Part shown: positions 55,814-64,000 of the stretch, piece by piece
Layout: each line of letters begins with the position of its first letter
Numbering within the stretch: the first letter of the stretch is position 1
NCBI RefSeq assembly: GCF_900055185.1
Contig: NZ_FIZX01000001.1
Coordinates: 1,426,001-1,490,000, forward strand
Direction of reading: 5' to 3'
DNA: 64,000 bases
Source: Grimontia celer
GTDB taxonomy: Bacteria > Pseudomonadota > Gammaproteobacteria > Enterobacterales > Vibrionaceae
Notes under the pieces: model-generated
Told to the model about the DNA's origin: nothing
Database searches by the model: none
The model's input: the letters and a program-made list of their open reading frames with translations, nothing else
Position numbers and translations under genes: made by a program

Positions 55814-56240
55814 ATAGAATCCATAGCCTAAGAAAATATGACAAATGACATGCCCTGATCATAAGGAATTACCGCACTTAGTCGTCTCATCAATCCCAAA
55901 GAGAGCTATGCCGTTTGGCATTAATTTGACCAATCGACTTTTCTCCCTGCACGCAGTTGATGAACGAGAAAAGGTGGTTCTTAAACAATTAATATTACTT
56001 TTTAAGTATCTGACTATATTAGCAAATATTTTAATCATACTTACAGACATTGAGCCGTGTACTGAAGCGCATTATTGGTGAAAAGAGAACTTCGTATGAA
56101 GGGAGGATCACAGGCCATGGCAATCTCAACAGCTTCCATCCCTATTCCCGATAAAAGTAGACTTATCAGTCTGAACACGTATGATCTCGGGTAATGTTTA
56201 ATAGAAGCAAACTAAATGTTTGTTTATAAAAGATTTAATT
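55814..56240. other. Gap without a convincing gene
   Basis: This 427-base AT-rich stretch has short frames on both strands that overlap each other (about 78 and 63 codons), without ribosome binding sites or recognisable protein character. Nothing else is seen. Confidence 0.5.
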
Positions 56241-56816
56241 ATGGTCAGAGAAGCAACACTTACTCCATACAGTAGATGGGCCAAGCCTTTGGTGTCAGAA
56301 GTGGCCGAAGTGATCAACCTATTAAAAGACAGCGGCTACGATTCCAATCAATTGGTTAGCGTAACAGGCATCCAGCAAAAGAATATTAATGCATGGACGG
56401 CGCGTTATAAGAACGAACCTGACAATGTTTCAACCATCCCTTACCCGTGCTGGTGCTTCTTGTGCGCGCTCGCCGGCAAGCCGAATATCCAAAGTGCCGG
56501 TGAAGTGATTGAGGTTAACGTAAGAAGAGTGCTTTCTTATTTTAAACCGACGGCTTTCAGGCCTAATGACAAGTTTGTGTGCCCCACCAGTGAGCAGTTC
56601 AGCAATTTGATTGATAACGACAATTACGAAGCGCTGACCACCGAAAAGCTGTCAGAAGTGTTTAACTGGAATGCCAATAACTTTGCGCGCGGCATTGATA
56701 ATGGCTCATTACCGTTCCTGAACTGGAGCCTGATCGTCATGAGCATGGGCATCGATATTCAAAAGATGATCCTGAAAGAGCTGCAAGGTCCAGTATCACT
56801 CGACGAATGTGATTGA
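56241..56816 (+). CDS. Hypothetical protein, possibly DNA-binding
   Basis: A 191-residue protein with no recognised family. Two similar halves can be seen: each has a helix followed by a W/N-rich turn (LVSVTGIQQKNINAWTARYK at about 39-58 and LSEVFNWNANNFARGIDNGSLPF near 145-167), which resemble recognition segments of small repressor-like folds. I call this a suggestion only. The in-frame TTG at 56220 is less likely than ATG 56241. It ends before a very strong hairpin. Confidence 0.5.
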   Translation: MVREATLTPYSRWAKPLVSEVAEVINLLKDSGYDSNQLVSVTGIQQKNINAWTARYKNEPDNVSTIPYPCWCFLCALAGKPNIQSAGEVIEVNVRRVLSYFKPTAFRPNDKFVCPTSEQFSNLIDNDNYEALTTEKLSEVFNWNANNFARGIDNGSLPFLNWSLIVMSMGIDIQKMILKELQGPVSLDECD

Positions 56817-56847
56817 GCCTCGCCAACGATTTAATCACCGCAAAAAC

Positions 56848-56887
56848 AAAAAGGCGCTATCAAACCCTCGTTTGATAGCGCCTTTTT
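56848..56887. terminator. Strong bidirectional terminator
   Basis: A 17-bp perfect stem (AAAAAGGCGCTATCAAA / TTTGATAGCGCCTTTTT) with a 6-base loop, serving the plus-strand gene ending at 56816 and the minus-strand gene ending at 56943. Confidence 0.92.
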
Positions 56888-56942
56888 CTTTAGAGCTTCA
56901 TAAGCCCAGCAATCACATTTGGCTTAACGCCGGGGTTCGCGC

Positions 56943-57323
56943 TTAGTCAATGTCGCAGTCAGTACAGCTTTGCAGTGCGACTTCATGTTCAAACACGGCT
57001 TTATCACTGCCGTCAGCAAGAAGCTCTGCGATTTCATCCTGAACTTCTTGCTTATCTTCCGCTTTAACTTGATTCGCGAGTTCTTCTTCTGAATAGCCGA
57101 AGAAGTTCAACAGCAGGTAATCGCGCGCTTCTTCTTTTGTGCAAGTCACGTTCACTGAAAGATCAGGTTCAACCTTGCCTTGCGCAACAATCGCTGCGAT
57201 TTGGGCGACAACATCGTCTTTCATCGCAGCGGTTAACCAACCAAGATCAGTACTTACTGTGGTGTTTTTGCAGTTAAAACAAGGCAGTTGGTGAAAGTAA
57301 TATTGAAAATCAGTCATGGTCAT
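56943..57323 (-). CDS. Small hypothetical protein with CxxC pairs
   Basis: A 126-residue acidic protein. Cysteine pairs lie at both ends: C15/C18 (CFNC) and C120/C123 (CTDCD), which could together bind one zinc ion. The middle has a KEEARDYLLLNFFGYSEEEL helix pair. GGGAAG precedes ATG 57323; an ATG two codons later is possible. It is divergent from the next gene, which also encodes a CxxC protein. No function assigned. Confidence 0.6.
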   Translation of the reverse strand: MTMTDFQYYFHQLPCFNCKNTTVSTDLGWLTAAMKDDVVAQIAAIVAQGKVEPDLSVNVTCTKEEARDYLLLNFFGYSEEELANQVKAEDKQEVQDEIAELLADGSDKAVFEHEVALQSCTDCDID

Positions 57324-57407
57324 TTTTCTTCCCGTGTTTTGTCGCGAGATTATGAGCATTTTCTGGCAAAATACTAGCTGTATACCCCAATTAACAAGGC
57401 CAACCCA

Positions 57408-57794
57408 ATGTCTAATGTCGTTCAGTTTCCTCAGTTCGGTGGTAATAAGAAGGCTAAAAATTCCCCATCAGCCAATTCACCAAGTCCGAAGGAATTAAGG
57501 GAACAGGCGGCATTGAAACAAGAGAATCAATGCTACTTCTGCGGTACGCGTAAAGAATCCAAGGACTTGCACTGGCTTAATCAGATTGGCTTTAAGCCTA
57601 AGACCCATGTTGTCTGCGGTACGTGCAGCTCTGAGGCAAAATCACATTCGATGGATGAACTGCGGATCATCCTTGCGCTGAAGGCAATGGACTTCAGAAC
57701 CATTAAAATGAAGCAGTACCTTGAGTTAAGAGAGAAAGGCGTTCGGATAGACGGTGTCAGTGATTACAAGTTCCACTTTGAAACACTTGAGTGA
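57408..57794 (+). CDS. Small hypothetical zinc-ribbon-like protein
   Basis: A 128-residue basic protein with a Ser/Pro-rich, disordered-looking N-terminus (about 11-30) and a four-cysteine site C42xxC45 / C70xxC73 (CYFCG ... CGTCSS), consistent with a zinc ribbon. The last 50 residues are helical and charged. It is divergent from the gene above across about 85 bases, and converges with prpE at a hairpin. No family recognised; a nucleic-acid or protein-binding role is only a guess. Confidence 0.6.
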   Translation: MSNVVQFPQFGGNKKAKNSPSANSPSPKELREQAALKQENQCYFCGTRKESKDLHWLNQIGFKPKTHVVCGTCSSEAKSHSMDELRIILALKAMDFRTIKMKQYLELREKGVRIDGVSDYKFHFETLE

Positions 57795-57812
57795 TGATGA
57801 CCATGAGCCAAA

Positions 57813-57834
57813 AGGGAGCCAACTGGCTCCCTTC
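57813..57834. terminator. Bidirectional hairpin between the zinc-ribbon gene and prpE
   Basis: AAGGGAGCCA / TGGCTCCCTT, ten-bp stem with a 2-base loop. On the minus strand it ends in TTTT, serving the prp operon. Confidence 0.75.
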
Positions 57835-57858
57835 CCTGTTCCAAATAACCAACCATTC

Positions 57859-59736
57859 CTACCGCTGCAACACCCTTTCAATCTCATTCAGGCTGGATGG
57901 GTCATCAATCGTTGAAGGCACCACATATTGCTCGCCATCGGCGATTTGGCGCATGGTTCTGCGCAAAATTTTACCGGAACGTGTTTTTGGCAATCTGTCG
58001 ACAACCAAGGCCAACTTGAAGCAAGCCACTGCGCCGATTTCTTCCCGTACTTTGGCGACAAGCTCTCCAGCCAATTGGTCTGAAGCTATGTCGACGCCGT
58101 CTTTCAGCACCACAAAGCCGACGGGAAGCTGCCCTTTTAGCTCGTCGTGAATACCGATGACCGCACATTCAGCCACGGCGGGATGTGCACCGACAATCTC
58201 TTCCATTTCTCCGGTTGAGAGACGATGCCCGGCCACGTTTATCACGTCATCGATACGCCCCATGATAAAGAGATAGCCTTCTTCATCTAAGTAACCGCCA
58301 TCACCAGACACATAGTAGCCGGGGAATTGGCTGAGGTAGCCCGTCTCGAAGCGGTCGTGATTGCGCCATACCGTCGGCAAACAGCTCGGCGGCAACGGAC
58401 GTTTTAGAGCCACATAACCTTGCTGGTTAGCTTTGAGGCTATTACCCAATGCATCGAGTACTTCGACTTGATATCCCGGTGTTGGCTTGGTCGATGAACC
58501 TGCTTTCACTGGCATCACCTCAATACCCATTGGGTCACAGGCAATCGCCCAACCCGTCTCTGTTTGCCACCAATGGTCAATCACAGGTTTTCCAGTTTTT
58601 TCGACGACCCAATCATAGGTCGGAGGGTCGAGCCTTTCGCCAGCCATAAAGATGGATTTCAGCGAGCTTAAATCGTACTCATTGACGTAGTTTCCTTCCG
58701 GATCTTCTTTCTTGATGGCGCGGAAAGCCGTCGGTGCGGAGAAAAGAACATTCACCCCATAGTCTTGGCATACCCGCCAAAAGGCACCTGGGTCTGGTGT
58801 TCGAACCGGCTTACCTTCGAACAAGATAGTGGTGCAGCCATGGATAAGCGGCGCATACACAATATAGGAATGCCCCACTACCCAGCCGACATCAGAAGCA
58901 GCCCAGAACACGCCATCTTGCGGCATGTCGTACACAGCTTTCATGGAGTATTTCATGGCGACAGCGTGACCGCCGTTATCACGCACTACGCCTTTGGGTT
59001 TGCCCGTGGTACCTGAGGTATAAAGGATATAAAGCGGATCGGTGGCGAGCACAGGCACACAATCATGGGGCTGCGCCGCTTCATAGGCGGTTTGCCAATC
59101 CACATCGCGTTCTTGGTCTAATGTTGCAGCACTCTCTGGACGTTGCAGCACCACCACTTTTTCAGGCTTCCAGCGGCTATCCATGATGGCTTTATCAACC
59201 AGTGGTTTATACGGAATCACTTTGCTGACTTCGATGCCGCATGAGGCCGTCATCAGCACTTTTGGCTCGGCATCTTCAATGCGAACCGCCAGTTCGTTAG
59301 GTGCAAATCCACCAAACACCACAGAGTGAATCACGCCTAATCTTGCGCAGGCCAACATTGCCATCGCGGCTTCCGGCACCATCGGCATGTATATCACTAC
59401 GCGGTCGCCTTTCTCAACCCCCATTCCGGCGAGCATACCTGCGATTTTTGCCACTTGGTCACGCAGTTCAAAGTAGCTATAGGCTTGTCTTTTCGCAGTG
59501 ACTGGAGAGTCGTAGATCAGCGCGGTTTTATCGCCACGCCCGTTTTCGCAATGGTAATCCAAGGCCAGCCAGGCTGTGTTCATCACACCATCTGGAAACC
59601 AACGCTCAATGCCATTTTCGTCGTTGGCCAGGATGGTTTTCGGCTTTTCGAACCAGTCCAATTGTTCTGCTTGATCACGCCAGAAGGCTTCTGGCTCGGT
59701 TTGTGCTTTCAAGTATTCCTGTTGATAGCCAGACAT
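57859..59736 (-). CDS. prpE: Propionyl-CoA synthetase PrpE
   Basis: AMP-forming acyl-CoA synthetase of 625 residues that activates propionate to propionyl-CoA, the entry to the methylcitrate cycle. The adenylation motif YTSGTTGKPKGV is near residue 237 and the C-terminal catalytic/acetylation-prone lysine is K589 in KTRSGKILRR. Length and the context (prpC, acnD, prpF upstream) distinguish it from acetyl-CoA synthetase. It is the last gene of the minus-strand operon. Confidence 0.93.
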   Translation of the reverse strand: MSGYQQEYLKAQTEPEAFWRDQAEQLDWFEKPKTILANDENGIERWFPDGVMNTAWLALDYHCENGRGDKTALIYDSPVTAKRQAYSYFELRDQVAKIAGMLAGMGVEKGDRVVIYMPMVPEAAMAMLACARLGVIHSVVFGGFAPNELAVRIEDAEPKVLMTASCGIEVSKVIPYKPLVDKAIMDSRWKPEKVVVLQRPESAATLDQERDVDWQTAYEAAQPHDCVPVLATDPLYILYTSGTTGKPKGVVRDNGGHAVAMKYSMKAVYDMPQDGVFWAASDVGWVVGHSYIVYAPLIHGCTTILFEGKPVRTPDPGAFWRVCQDYGVNVLFSAPTAFRAIKKEDPEGNYVNEYDLSSLKSIFMAGERLDPPTYDWVVEKTGKPVIDHWWQTETGWAIACDPMGIEVMPVKAGSSTKPTPGYQVEVLDALGNSLKANQQGYVALKRPLPPSCLPTVWRNHDRFETGYLSQFPGYYVSGDGGYLDEEGYLFIMGRIDDVINVAGHRLSTGEMEEIVGAHPAVAECAVIGIHDELKGQLPVGFVVLKDGVDIASDQLAGELVAKVREEIGAVACFKLALVVDRLPKTRSGKILRRTMRQIADGEQYVVPSTIDDPSSLNEIERVLQR

Positions 59737-59768
59737 ATTGATTCCTCCAAAATGTCTTTCTGAGCACG

Positions 59769-60965
59769 TTAGCTTTCGCCGTGCTCGTTCGCTTCTAGAA
59801 CGCTGGAAGGCACATGAACGCGTCCCTCCATCAAAATGCGGGCACTACGGCTCATGATTGCCTTTTCAACCCACCAGCCTTCGGGCTTGAGATGTGCCTT
59901 CGCACCGACTTTCAAAGTGCCGGAGGGGTGACCAAACACCACGTTTTCCCTTTCTCCACCGCCAGCCGCTAAGTTGACGATAGTGCCCGGCACACAGGCT
60001 GCTGCGGCGATGGCCACGGCTGCTGTTCCCATCATGGCGTGGTGCAATTTGCCCATCGACAAGGCTCGAACCAGCACATCGATTTCGGACTCTTCCACCC
60101 TTTTCCCGCTAGAGCTCAGGTAGCTTTCGGGCGGGGAAACGAACGCAATCTTCGGTGTGTGCTGACGGGTTTGGGCATCTTCCACGGTTTGGTTTAAACC
60201 CATTTGAATGGCGCCATAAGCGCGGATTTTTTCAAACCGCTCCAGTGCTTCTGCATCATTATTGATGTCGTCTTGGAGCTCTGTGCCTTCATAGCCAAGC
60301 TCAGATGCATCAAGGAAAATGGTCGGGATGCCTGCATTGATAAATGAAGCGCGGAACGAGCCGATTTCCGGCACTTCCAGCGTGTCAATTAGGTTGCCCG
60401 TCGGAAACAACGAACCCGGCGCACCCGCAGGGTAAAGAAACTCCACTGGCACTTCGGCGGCGGGAAAGGTCACGCCATCGAGTTCGAAATCGCCAGACTC
60501 TTCCACTTCACCATCGCGCATTGGCACGTCAACCACCAAGGTTTTGCCGATGTTGGATTGCCAGATACGCACCGAGATAACACCGTTATCGACCATGCGT
60601 TCTTTGGCAATCAATCCAGCGTGCACCGCGAATGGCCCGACCGCTGCAGAAAGGTTGCCGCAGTTGCCACTCCAATCGACGAAGGGTTTATCAATCGCGA
60701 CCTGACCAAACAGGTAATCAACATCGTGGTCGTCGCGAGTACTTTTAGACATAATCACGGTTTTGCTGGTGCTGGACGTCGCGCCGCCCATGCCGTCAAT
60801 CTGTTTGCTGTAGGGATCAGGGCTGCCAATCACCCGCATCAAAATGGCATCTCGCACCGCACCTGGCGATTGCGCTTCAACCGGCAAATCTGCCAGCCTG
60901 AAGAAGACGCCCTTGCTGGTGCCACCTCGCATGTAGGTGGCGGGAATTTTTAAATTCTTACTCAT
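59769..60965 (-). CDS. prpF: 2-methyl-aconitate cis-trans isomerase PrpF
   Basis: A 398-residue PrpF that isomerises the product of AcnD so that aconitase can complete the methylcitrate cycle. Family blocks are MRGGTSKGVFF, GSPDPYSKQIDGMGGATSSTSK and the conserved WSGNCGNLSAAVGPFAVHAGL. The ATG at 60965 has AGGTGG upstream; a GTG at 60974 next to the acnD stop is less likely. Another PrpF homologue of a different branch lies at 34910-36001. Confidence 0.93.
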   Translation of the reverse strand: MSKNLKIPATYMRGGTSKGVFFRLADLPVEAQSPGAVRDAILMRVIGSPDPYSKQIDGMGGATSSTSKTVIMSKSTRDDHDVDYLFGQVAIDKPFVDWSGNCGNLSAAVGPFAVHAGLIAKERMVDNGVISVRIWQSNIGKTLVVDVPMRDGEVEESGDFELDGVTFPAAEVPVEFLYPAGAPGSLFPTGNLIDTLEVPEIGSFRASFINAGIPTIFLDASELGYEGTELQDDINNDAEALERFEKIRAYGAIQMGLNQTVEDAQTRQHTPKIAFVSPPESYLSSSGKRVEESEIDVLVRALSMGKLHHAMMGTAAVAIAAAACVPGTIVNLAAGGGERENVVFGHPSGTLKVGAKAHLKPEGWWVEKAIMSRSARILMEGRVHVPSSVLEANEHGES

Positions 60966-60974
60966 GCTCACCAC

Positions 60975-63569
60975 CTATTGCGCCAGGAAATCTTGCGCGA
61001 AGCGTTGAAGTACGCCGCCTGCTTGATAGACCTTTACTTCATCTTCGGTATCAAGACGGCAGGTCACTGAAACTTCAAGCTTTTCACCATTAGTTCGGGT
61101 GATAACCAAAGCCAAATCCGCGCCGGGTTTGATCTCCCCCATCACGTCATAAAGCTCTGTACCATCAATCCCCAAGGTGTTGCGATTAACGCCTGCCTTG
61201 AACTGCAAAGGCAACACGCCCATGCCGACCAGATTGGTGCGGTGAATGCGCTCAAAGCCTTCTGCGGCAATGGCTTCAACACCCGCCAGACGAACACCTT
61301 TCGCCGCCCAGTCACGTGAAGAGCCCTGCCCGTAATCTGCGCCAGCGATGATGATGAGCGGCTGCTTGCGCTCCATGTAGGTTTCAATTGCTTCCCACAT
61401 GCGGGTGACGTTACCTTCCGGCTCGACACGCGCCAGCGAGCCCTGCACCACTTCGCCGTTTTCCTTGACCATTTCATTGAGCAGTTTCGGGTTGGCAAAC
61501 GTCGCACGTTGCGCAGTCAGGTGATCGCCTCGGTGCGTGGCGTAAGAATTAAAATCGACAGGCTCCAAGCCCATTTTCGCCAGGTATTCGCCCGCTGCGC
61601 TCGATGGCAAAATGGCGTTCGATGGTGACAGATGATCTGTGGTGATGTTGTCACCCAACACCGCCAACGGCCGCATTCCTTTCAACGTTCGTTCACCTGC
61701 CAATGCGCCCTCCCAATATGGCGGCCTGCGAATGTAGGTACTCATCGGACGCCAGTCGTATAGCGGCTCGCTCAGGTTTACGCTTTCATCTTGCTGGAAC
61801 ATTTCAACGTAAATACGCTGGAATTGTTCTGGCTTGACGGACTTGCCCACCACCTCATCAATTTCTGCATCGGTCGGCCACAAGTCGTTCAGGTAAATCG
61901 GCTTGCCATTTGCATCCGTACCCAGCGCATCGCGTTCGATATCAAAGCGCATGGTGCCAGCAATGGCGTAAGCGACAACGAGTGGCGGTGACGCTAAAAA
62001 AGCTTGTTTGGCGTGCGGATGGATTCTGCCATCGAAATTTCGGTTACCGGAAAGCACCGCTGTCGCGTACAAGTCGCGCTCGATAATTTCCTGTTCGATA
62101 ACCGGATCCAAAGCGCCGCTCATACCGTTGCAGGTGGTACAGGCATAAGCAACAATGCCGAAGCCCAGTTGTTCCAGCTCAGACAGCAGCCCCGCCTCTT
62201 CCAGATACAGCTTCGCGACTTTGGAACCTGGCGCGAAGGAGGTTTTCACCCAAGGCTGTCGAACCAACCCAAGCTCATTCGCTTTTTTCGCTACGAGACC
62301 AGCGGCAACTACGTTGCGCGGGTTACTGGTATTGGTGCAGGAAGTGATAGCAGCGATGATGACAGCGCCATCCGGCATGCTCCCTTCTGAATCTGCTGAC
62401 ACCCGTGCTGACGCAATACCGCGCTCAGCAAGTTCACTGGTCGGCAAACGGCGATGCGGGTTTGAAGGGCCTGCCATGTTACGAGTCACACTGGACAGGT
62501 CGAACTCCAGCACACGCTCATATTGGGCACTTTCAAGATCGTCCGCCCACAAGCCAACGGTTTTGGCGTAGGTTTCCACCAAGGCGACTTGCTCTGCTTC
62601 GCGGCCTGTCAGCTTGAGGTAGTTGATAGTCTGCTCATCGATATAGAACATCGCGGCGGTCGCACCGTATTCCGGCGTCATGTTGGAGATGGTCGCCCTA
62701 TCACCAATGGTCAGTGCATGTGCGCCTTCGCCATAGAATTCCAAGTAGCTCGACACCACGCGCTCGTTACGAAGAAACTCGGTGAGTGCCAGCACGATGT
62801 CTGTGGCAGTAATGCCTTCCTGACGTTGACCCACCAATTTCACACCAACGATGTCCGGCAGTCGCATCATGGAAGGTCGACCAAGCATCACAGTTTCGGC
62901 TTCAAGGCCGCCGACGCCAATGGCTATCACGCCCAATGCATCAACATGTGGGGTATGGCTATCAGTGCCGACACAGGTATCGGGGAAAGCGACGCCTTGT
63001 TGGCTCTGGATAACCGGCGACATCTTTTCCAAATTGATTTGGTGCATGATGCCGTTGCCCGCAGGGATTACGCTGACGTTTTTAAAAGCGGTTTTACACC
63101 ATTCAATAAAGTGGAAGCGGTCTTCATTGCGACGCTCTTCGATTGCGCGGTTCTTTTCAAAGGCATCGGGTTCAAAGCCCGCATGTTCCACCGCCAGTGA
63201 ATGGTCGACGATCAACTGGGTTTCCACCACGGGATTAACGCGTGAAGGGTCGCCGCCTTGGTCTGCAATGGCGTCGCGAAGACCTGCTAAGTCCACTAAT
63301 GCGGTTTGACCAAGAATGTCGTGACACACAACGCGCGCGGGATACCAAGGAAAATCCAATTCCTTTTTGCCTTCCACAATTTGGGTCAGGCAGGCTTGTA
63401 AATCCGCCGGATTACAGCGGCGTACAAGTTGCTCAGCCAGCACTCGCGAGGTGTACGGCAAGGTGTCGTAAGCGTTCGGCTTGATGTCATTAACCGCTGC
63501 TCGAACGTCGAAATAGTCGAGTCCGGTTTGCGCGAGCGGCCTTCGGTATTGGGTATTGTTTTGCGTCAT
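60975..63569 (-). CDS. acnD: Fe-S-dependent 2-methylcitrate dehydratase AcnD
   Basis: An aconitase-superfamily enzyme of 864 residues that dehydrates 2-methylcitrate in the PrpF-dependent form of the methylcitrate cycle, in place of PrpD. The 4Fe-4S ligands fit the cysteines in ITSCTNTSNPRN and YACTTCNGMSG, and the C-terminal swivel domain has GADYGQGSSRDWAAKG. The start at 63569 (MTQNNTQYRRPL) is preceded by an AGGGAACAG stretch. It lies between prpC and prpF with short gaps. Confidence 0.94.
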   Translation of the reverse strand: MTQNNTQYRRPLAQTGLDYFDVRAAVNDIKPNAYDTLPYTSRVLAEQLVRRCNPADLQACLTQIVEGKKELDFPWYPARVVCHDILGQTALVDLAGLRDAIADQGGDPSRVNPVVETQLIVDHSLAVEHAGFEPDAFEKNRAIEERRNEDRFHFIEWCKTAFKNVSVIPAGNGIMHQINLEKMSPVIQSQQGVAFPDTCVGTDSHTPHVDALGVIAIGVGGLEAETVMLGRPSMMRLPDIVGVKLVGQRQEGITATDIVLALTEFLRNERVVSSYLEFYGEGAHALTIGDRATISNMTPEYGATAAMFYIDEQTINYLKLTGREAEQVALVETYAKTVGLWADDLESAQYERVLEFDLSSVTRNMAGPSNPHRRLPTSELAERGIASARVSADSEGSMPDGAVIIAAITSCTNTSNPRNVVAAGLVAKKANELGLVRQPWVKTSFAPGSKVAKLYLEEAGLLSELEQLGFGIVAYACTTCNGMSGALDPVIEQEIIERDLYATAVLSGNRNFDGRIHPHAKQAFLASPPLVVAYAIAGTMRFDIERDALGTDANGKPIYLNDLWPTDAEIDEVVGKSVKPEQFQRIYVEMFQQDESVNLSEPLYDWRPMSTYIRRPPYWEGALAGERTLKGMRPLAVLGDNITTDHLSPSNAILPSSAAGEYLAKMGLEPVDFNSYATHRGDHLTAQRATFANPKLLNEMVKENGEVVQGSLARVEPEGNVTRMWEAIETYMERKQPLIIIAGADYGQGSSRDWAAKGVRLAGVEAIAAEGFERIHRTNLVGMGVLPLQFKAGVNRNTLGIDGTELYDVMGEIKPGADLALVITRTNGEKLEVSVTCRLDTEDEVKVYQAGGVLQRFAQDFLAQ

Positions 63570-63592
63570 CGTCTGTTCCCTATTTCCGCCTG

Positions 63593-64000
63593 TTAGCGCT
63601 GCTCAATCGGCAACCAATCTCGGGATTCTGGCCCGGTGTAATCGGCGCTTGGACGGATAATGCGGTTGTTTTCACGCTGCTCAAATACGTGTGCCGCCCA
63701 GCCTGTTAAACGGCTCATCACAAAAATCGGCGTAAATAACTTGGTGGGAATATCCATAAAGTGATAAGCAGAGGCATGGAAGAAATCCGCATTACAGAAC
63801 AAGCCTTTCTCGCGCTTCATGACGGCTTCAACACGTTCTGATACGGCATAAAGGTGGGTATCGCCGACCGCTTCAGAAAGTTCTTCCGACCAGCGTTTGA
63901 TCACCGCATTGCGCGGGTCACTTTCACGGTAAATCGCATGACCGAAGCCCATGATTTTGTCTTTATTTTCCAGCATGCGCAGGATGTTCTGCTCAGCTTC
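63593..64000 (-). CDS. prpC: 2-methylcitrate synthase PrpC (C-terminal part, cut by window edge)
   Basis: The last 135 residues of a citrate-synthase-family protein; the frame stays open to the window edge. The MGFGHAIYRESDPRN block carries the active-site histidine, and SRLTGWAAHVFEQRENNRIIRPSADY is the typical C-terminal stretch. It condenses propionyl-CoA with oxaloacetate. It stands 23 bases before acnD. The upstream part, and probably prpB and a regulator, lie outside the window. Confidence 0.92.
   Translation of the reverse strand, partial: EAEQNILRMLENKDKIMGFGHAIYRESDPRNAVIKRWSEELSEAVGDTHLYAVSERVEAVMKREKGLFCNADFFHASAYHFMDIPTKLFTPIFVMSRLTGWAAHVFEQRENNRIIRPSADYTGPESRDWLPIEQR

Noticed and set aside
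55845-56081. Short overlapping frames on both strands
   Set aside because: Each is under 80 codons, they cover the same DNA, and neither has a ribosome binding site or recognisable motif.
1-64000. CRISPR arrays, insertion sequences, integrases, tRNA or rRNA genes
   Set aside because: I looked for spaced direct repeats, transposase motifs, terminal inverted repeats and tRNA arms and found none that I could support; the window looks like ordinary chromosome.

Overview
The window looks like a chromosomal segment of a marine gammaproteobacterium of the Vibrionaceae, plausibly near Grimontia, Enterovibrio or Photobacterium. Pointers are a PanP-type aspartate decarboxylase, a Vibrio-type PurR, a tfoY gene behind a cyclic-di-GMP-I riboswitch, a torCAD operon with Tor boxes, a DUF2947 protein and an AcnD/PrpF methylcitrate operon. 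Genus is inference. No rRNA, tRNA, insertion sequence, prophage or CRISPR array is visible. Nearly everything is transport, catabolism and respiration.

Left part (1-16.5 kb): the tail of a probable solute-binding protein, then ugpBAEC (glycerol-3-phosphate uptake), a small secreted protein, panP (beta-alanine synthesis) and a LysR regulator. Next comes a seven-gene operon of a glutamine-synthetase-like ligase, an aldehyde dehydrogenase, an iron alcohol dehydrogenase, a class I glutamine amidotransferase-like hydrolase and a three-part TRAP importer. It has the logic of the Puu putrescine pathway (glutamylate, oxidise, oxidise, hydrolyse), but an alcohol dehydrogenase stands where Puu has an amine oxidase. 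I infer a route for an imported amino alcohol.

Middle part (16.8-33.6 kb): a lipoprotein, DUF2947, torR, three Tor-box copies and torC-torA-torD (TMAO respiration); purR; the c-di-GMP riboswitch and tfoY; a small membrane protein; then an operon joining a TVP38-domain/disulfide-oxidoreductase fusion to ynjB-ynjC-ynjD-ynjF, which resembles a rearranged E. coli ydjXYZ-ynjABCDEF cluster.

Third part (33.6-46.4 kb): a minus-strand operon of tcuA-like, tcuB-like, a PrpF/4-oxalomesaconate-tautomerase homologue and a Bug/TctC binding protein, diverging from a D-2-hydroxyacid dehydrogenase. Before tcuA and in the gaps before the tautomerase and the binding protein lies the same direct-repeat element (two CTGTCA heptamers in 11-bp phase). 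Then follow a LysR regulator, an EamA exporter and a 1501-residue RTX-repeat protein with no type I secretion genes nearby.

Right part (46.4-64 kb): a DJ-1/PfpI protein, two bacterioferritin subunits with complementary active-site residues and a Fur-like box, a methyltransferase, a lipoprotein, a TetR-controlled RND efflux pair, several small uncharacterised genes, and the methylcitrate operon prpC(partial)-acnD-prpF-prpE.

Gene calls rest on reading the translated sequence. Family names are from recognition of motifs and overall similarity; no database search was run.
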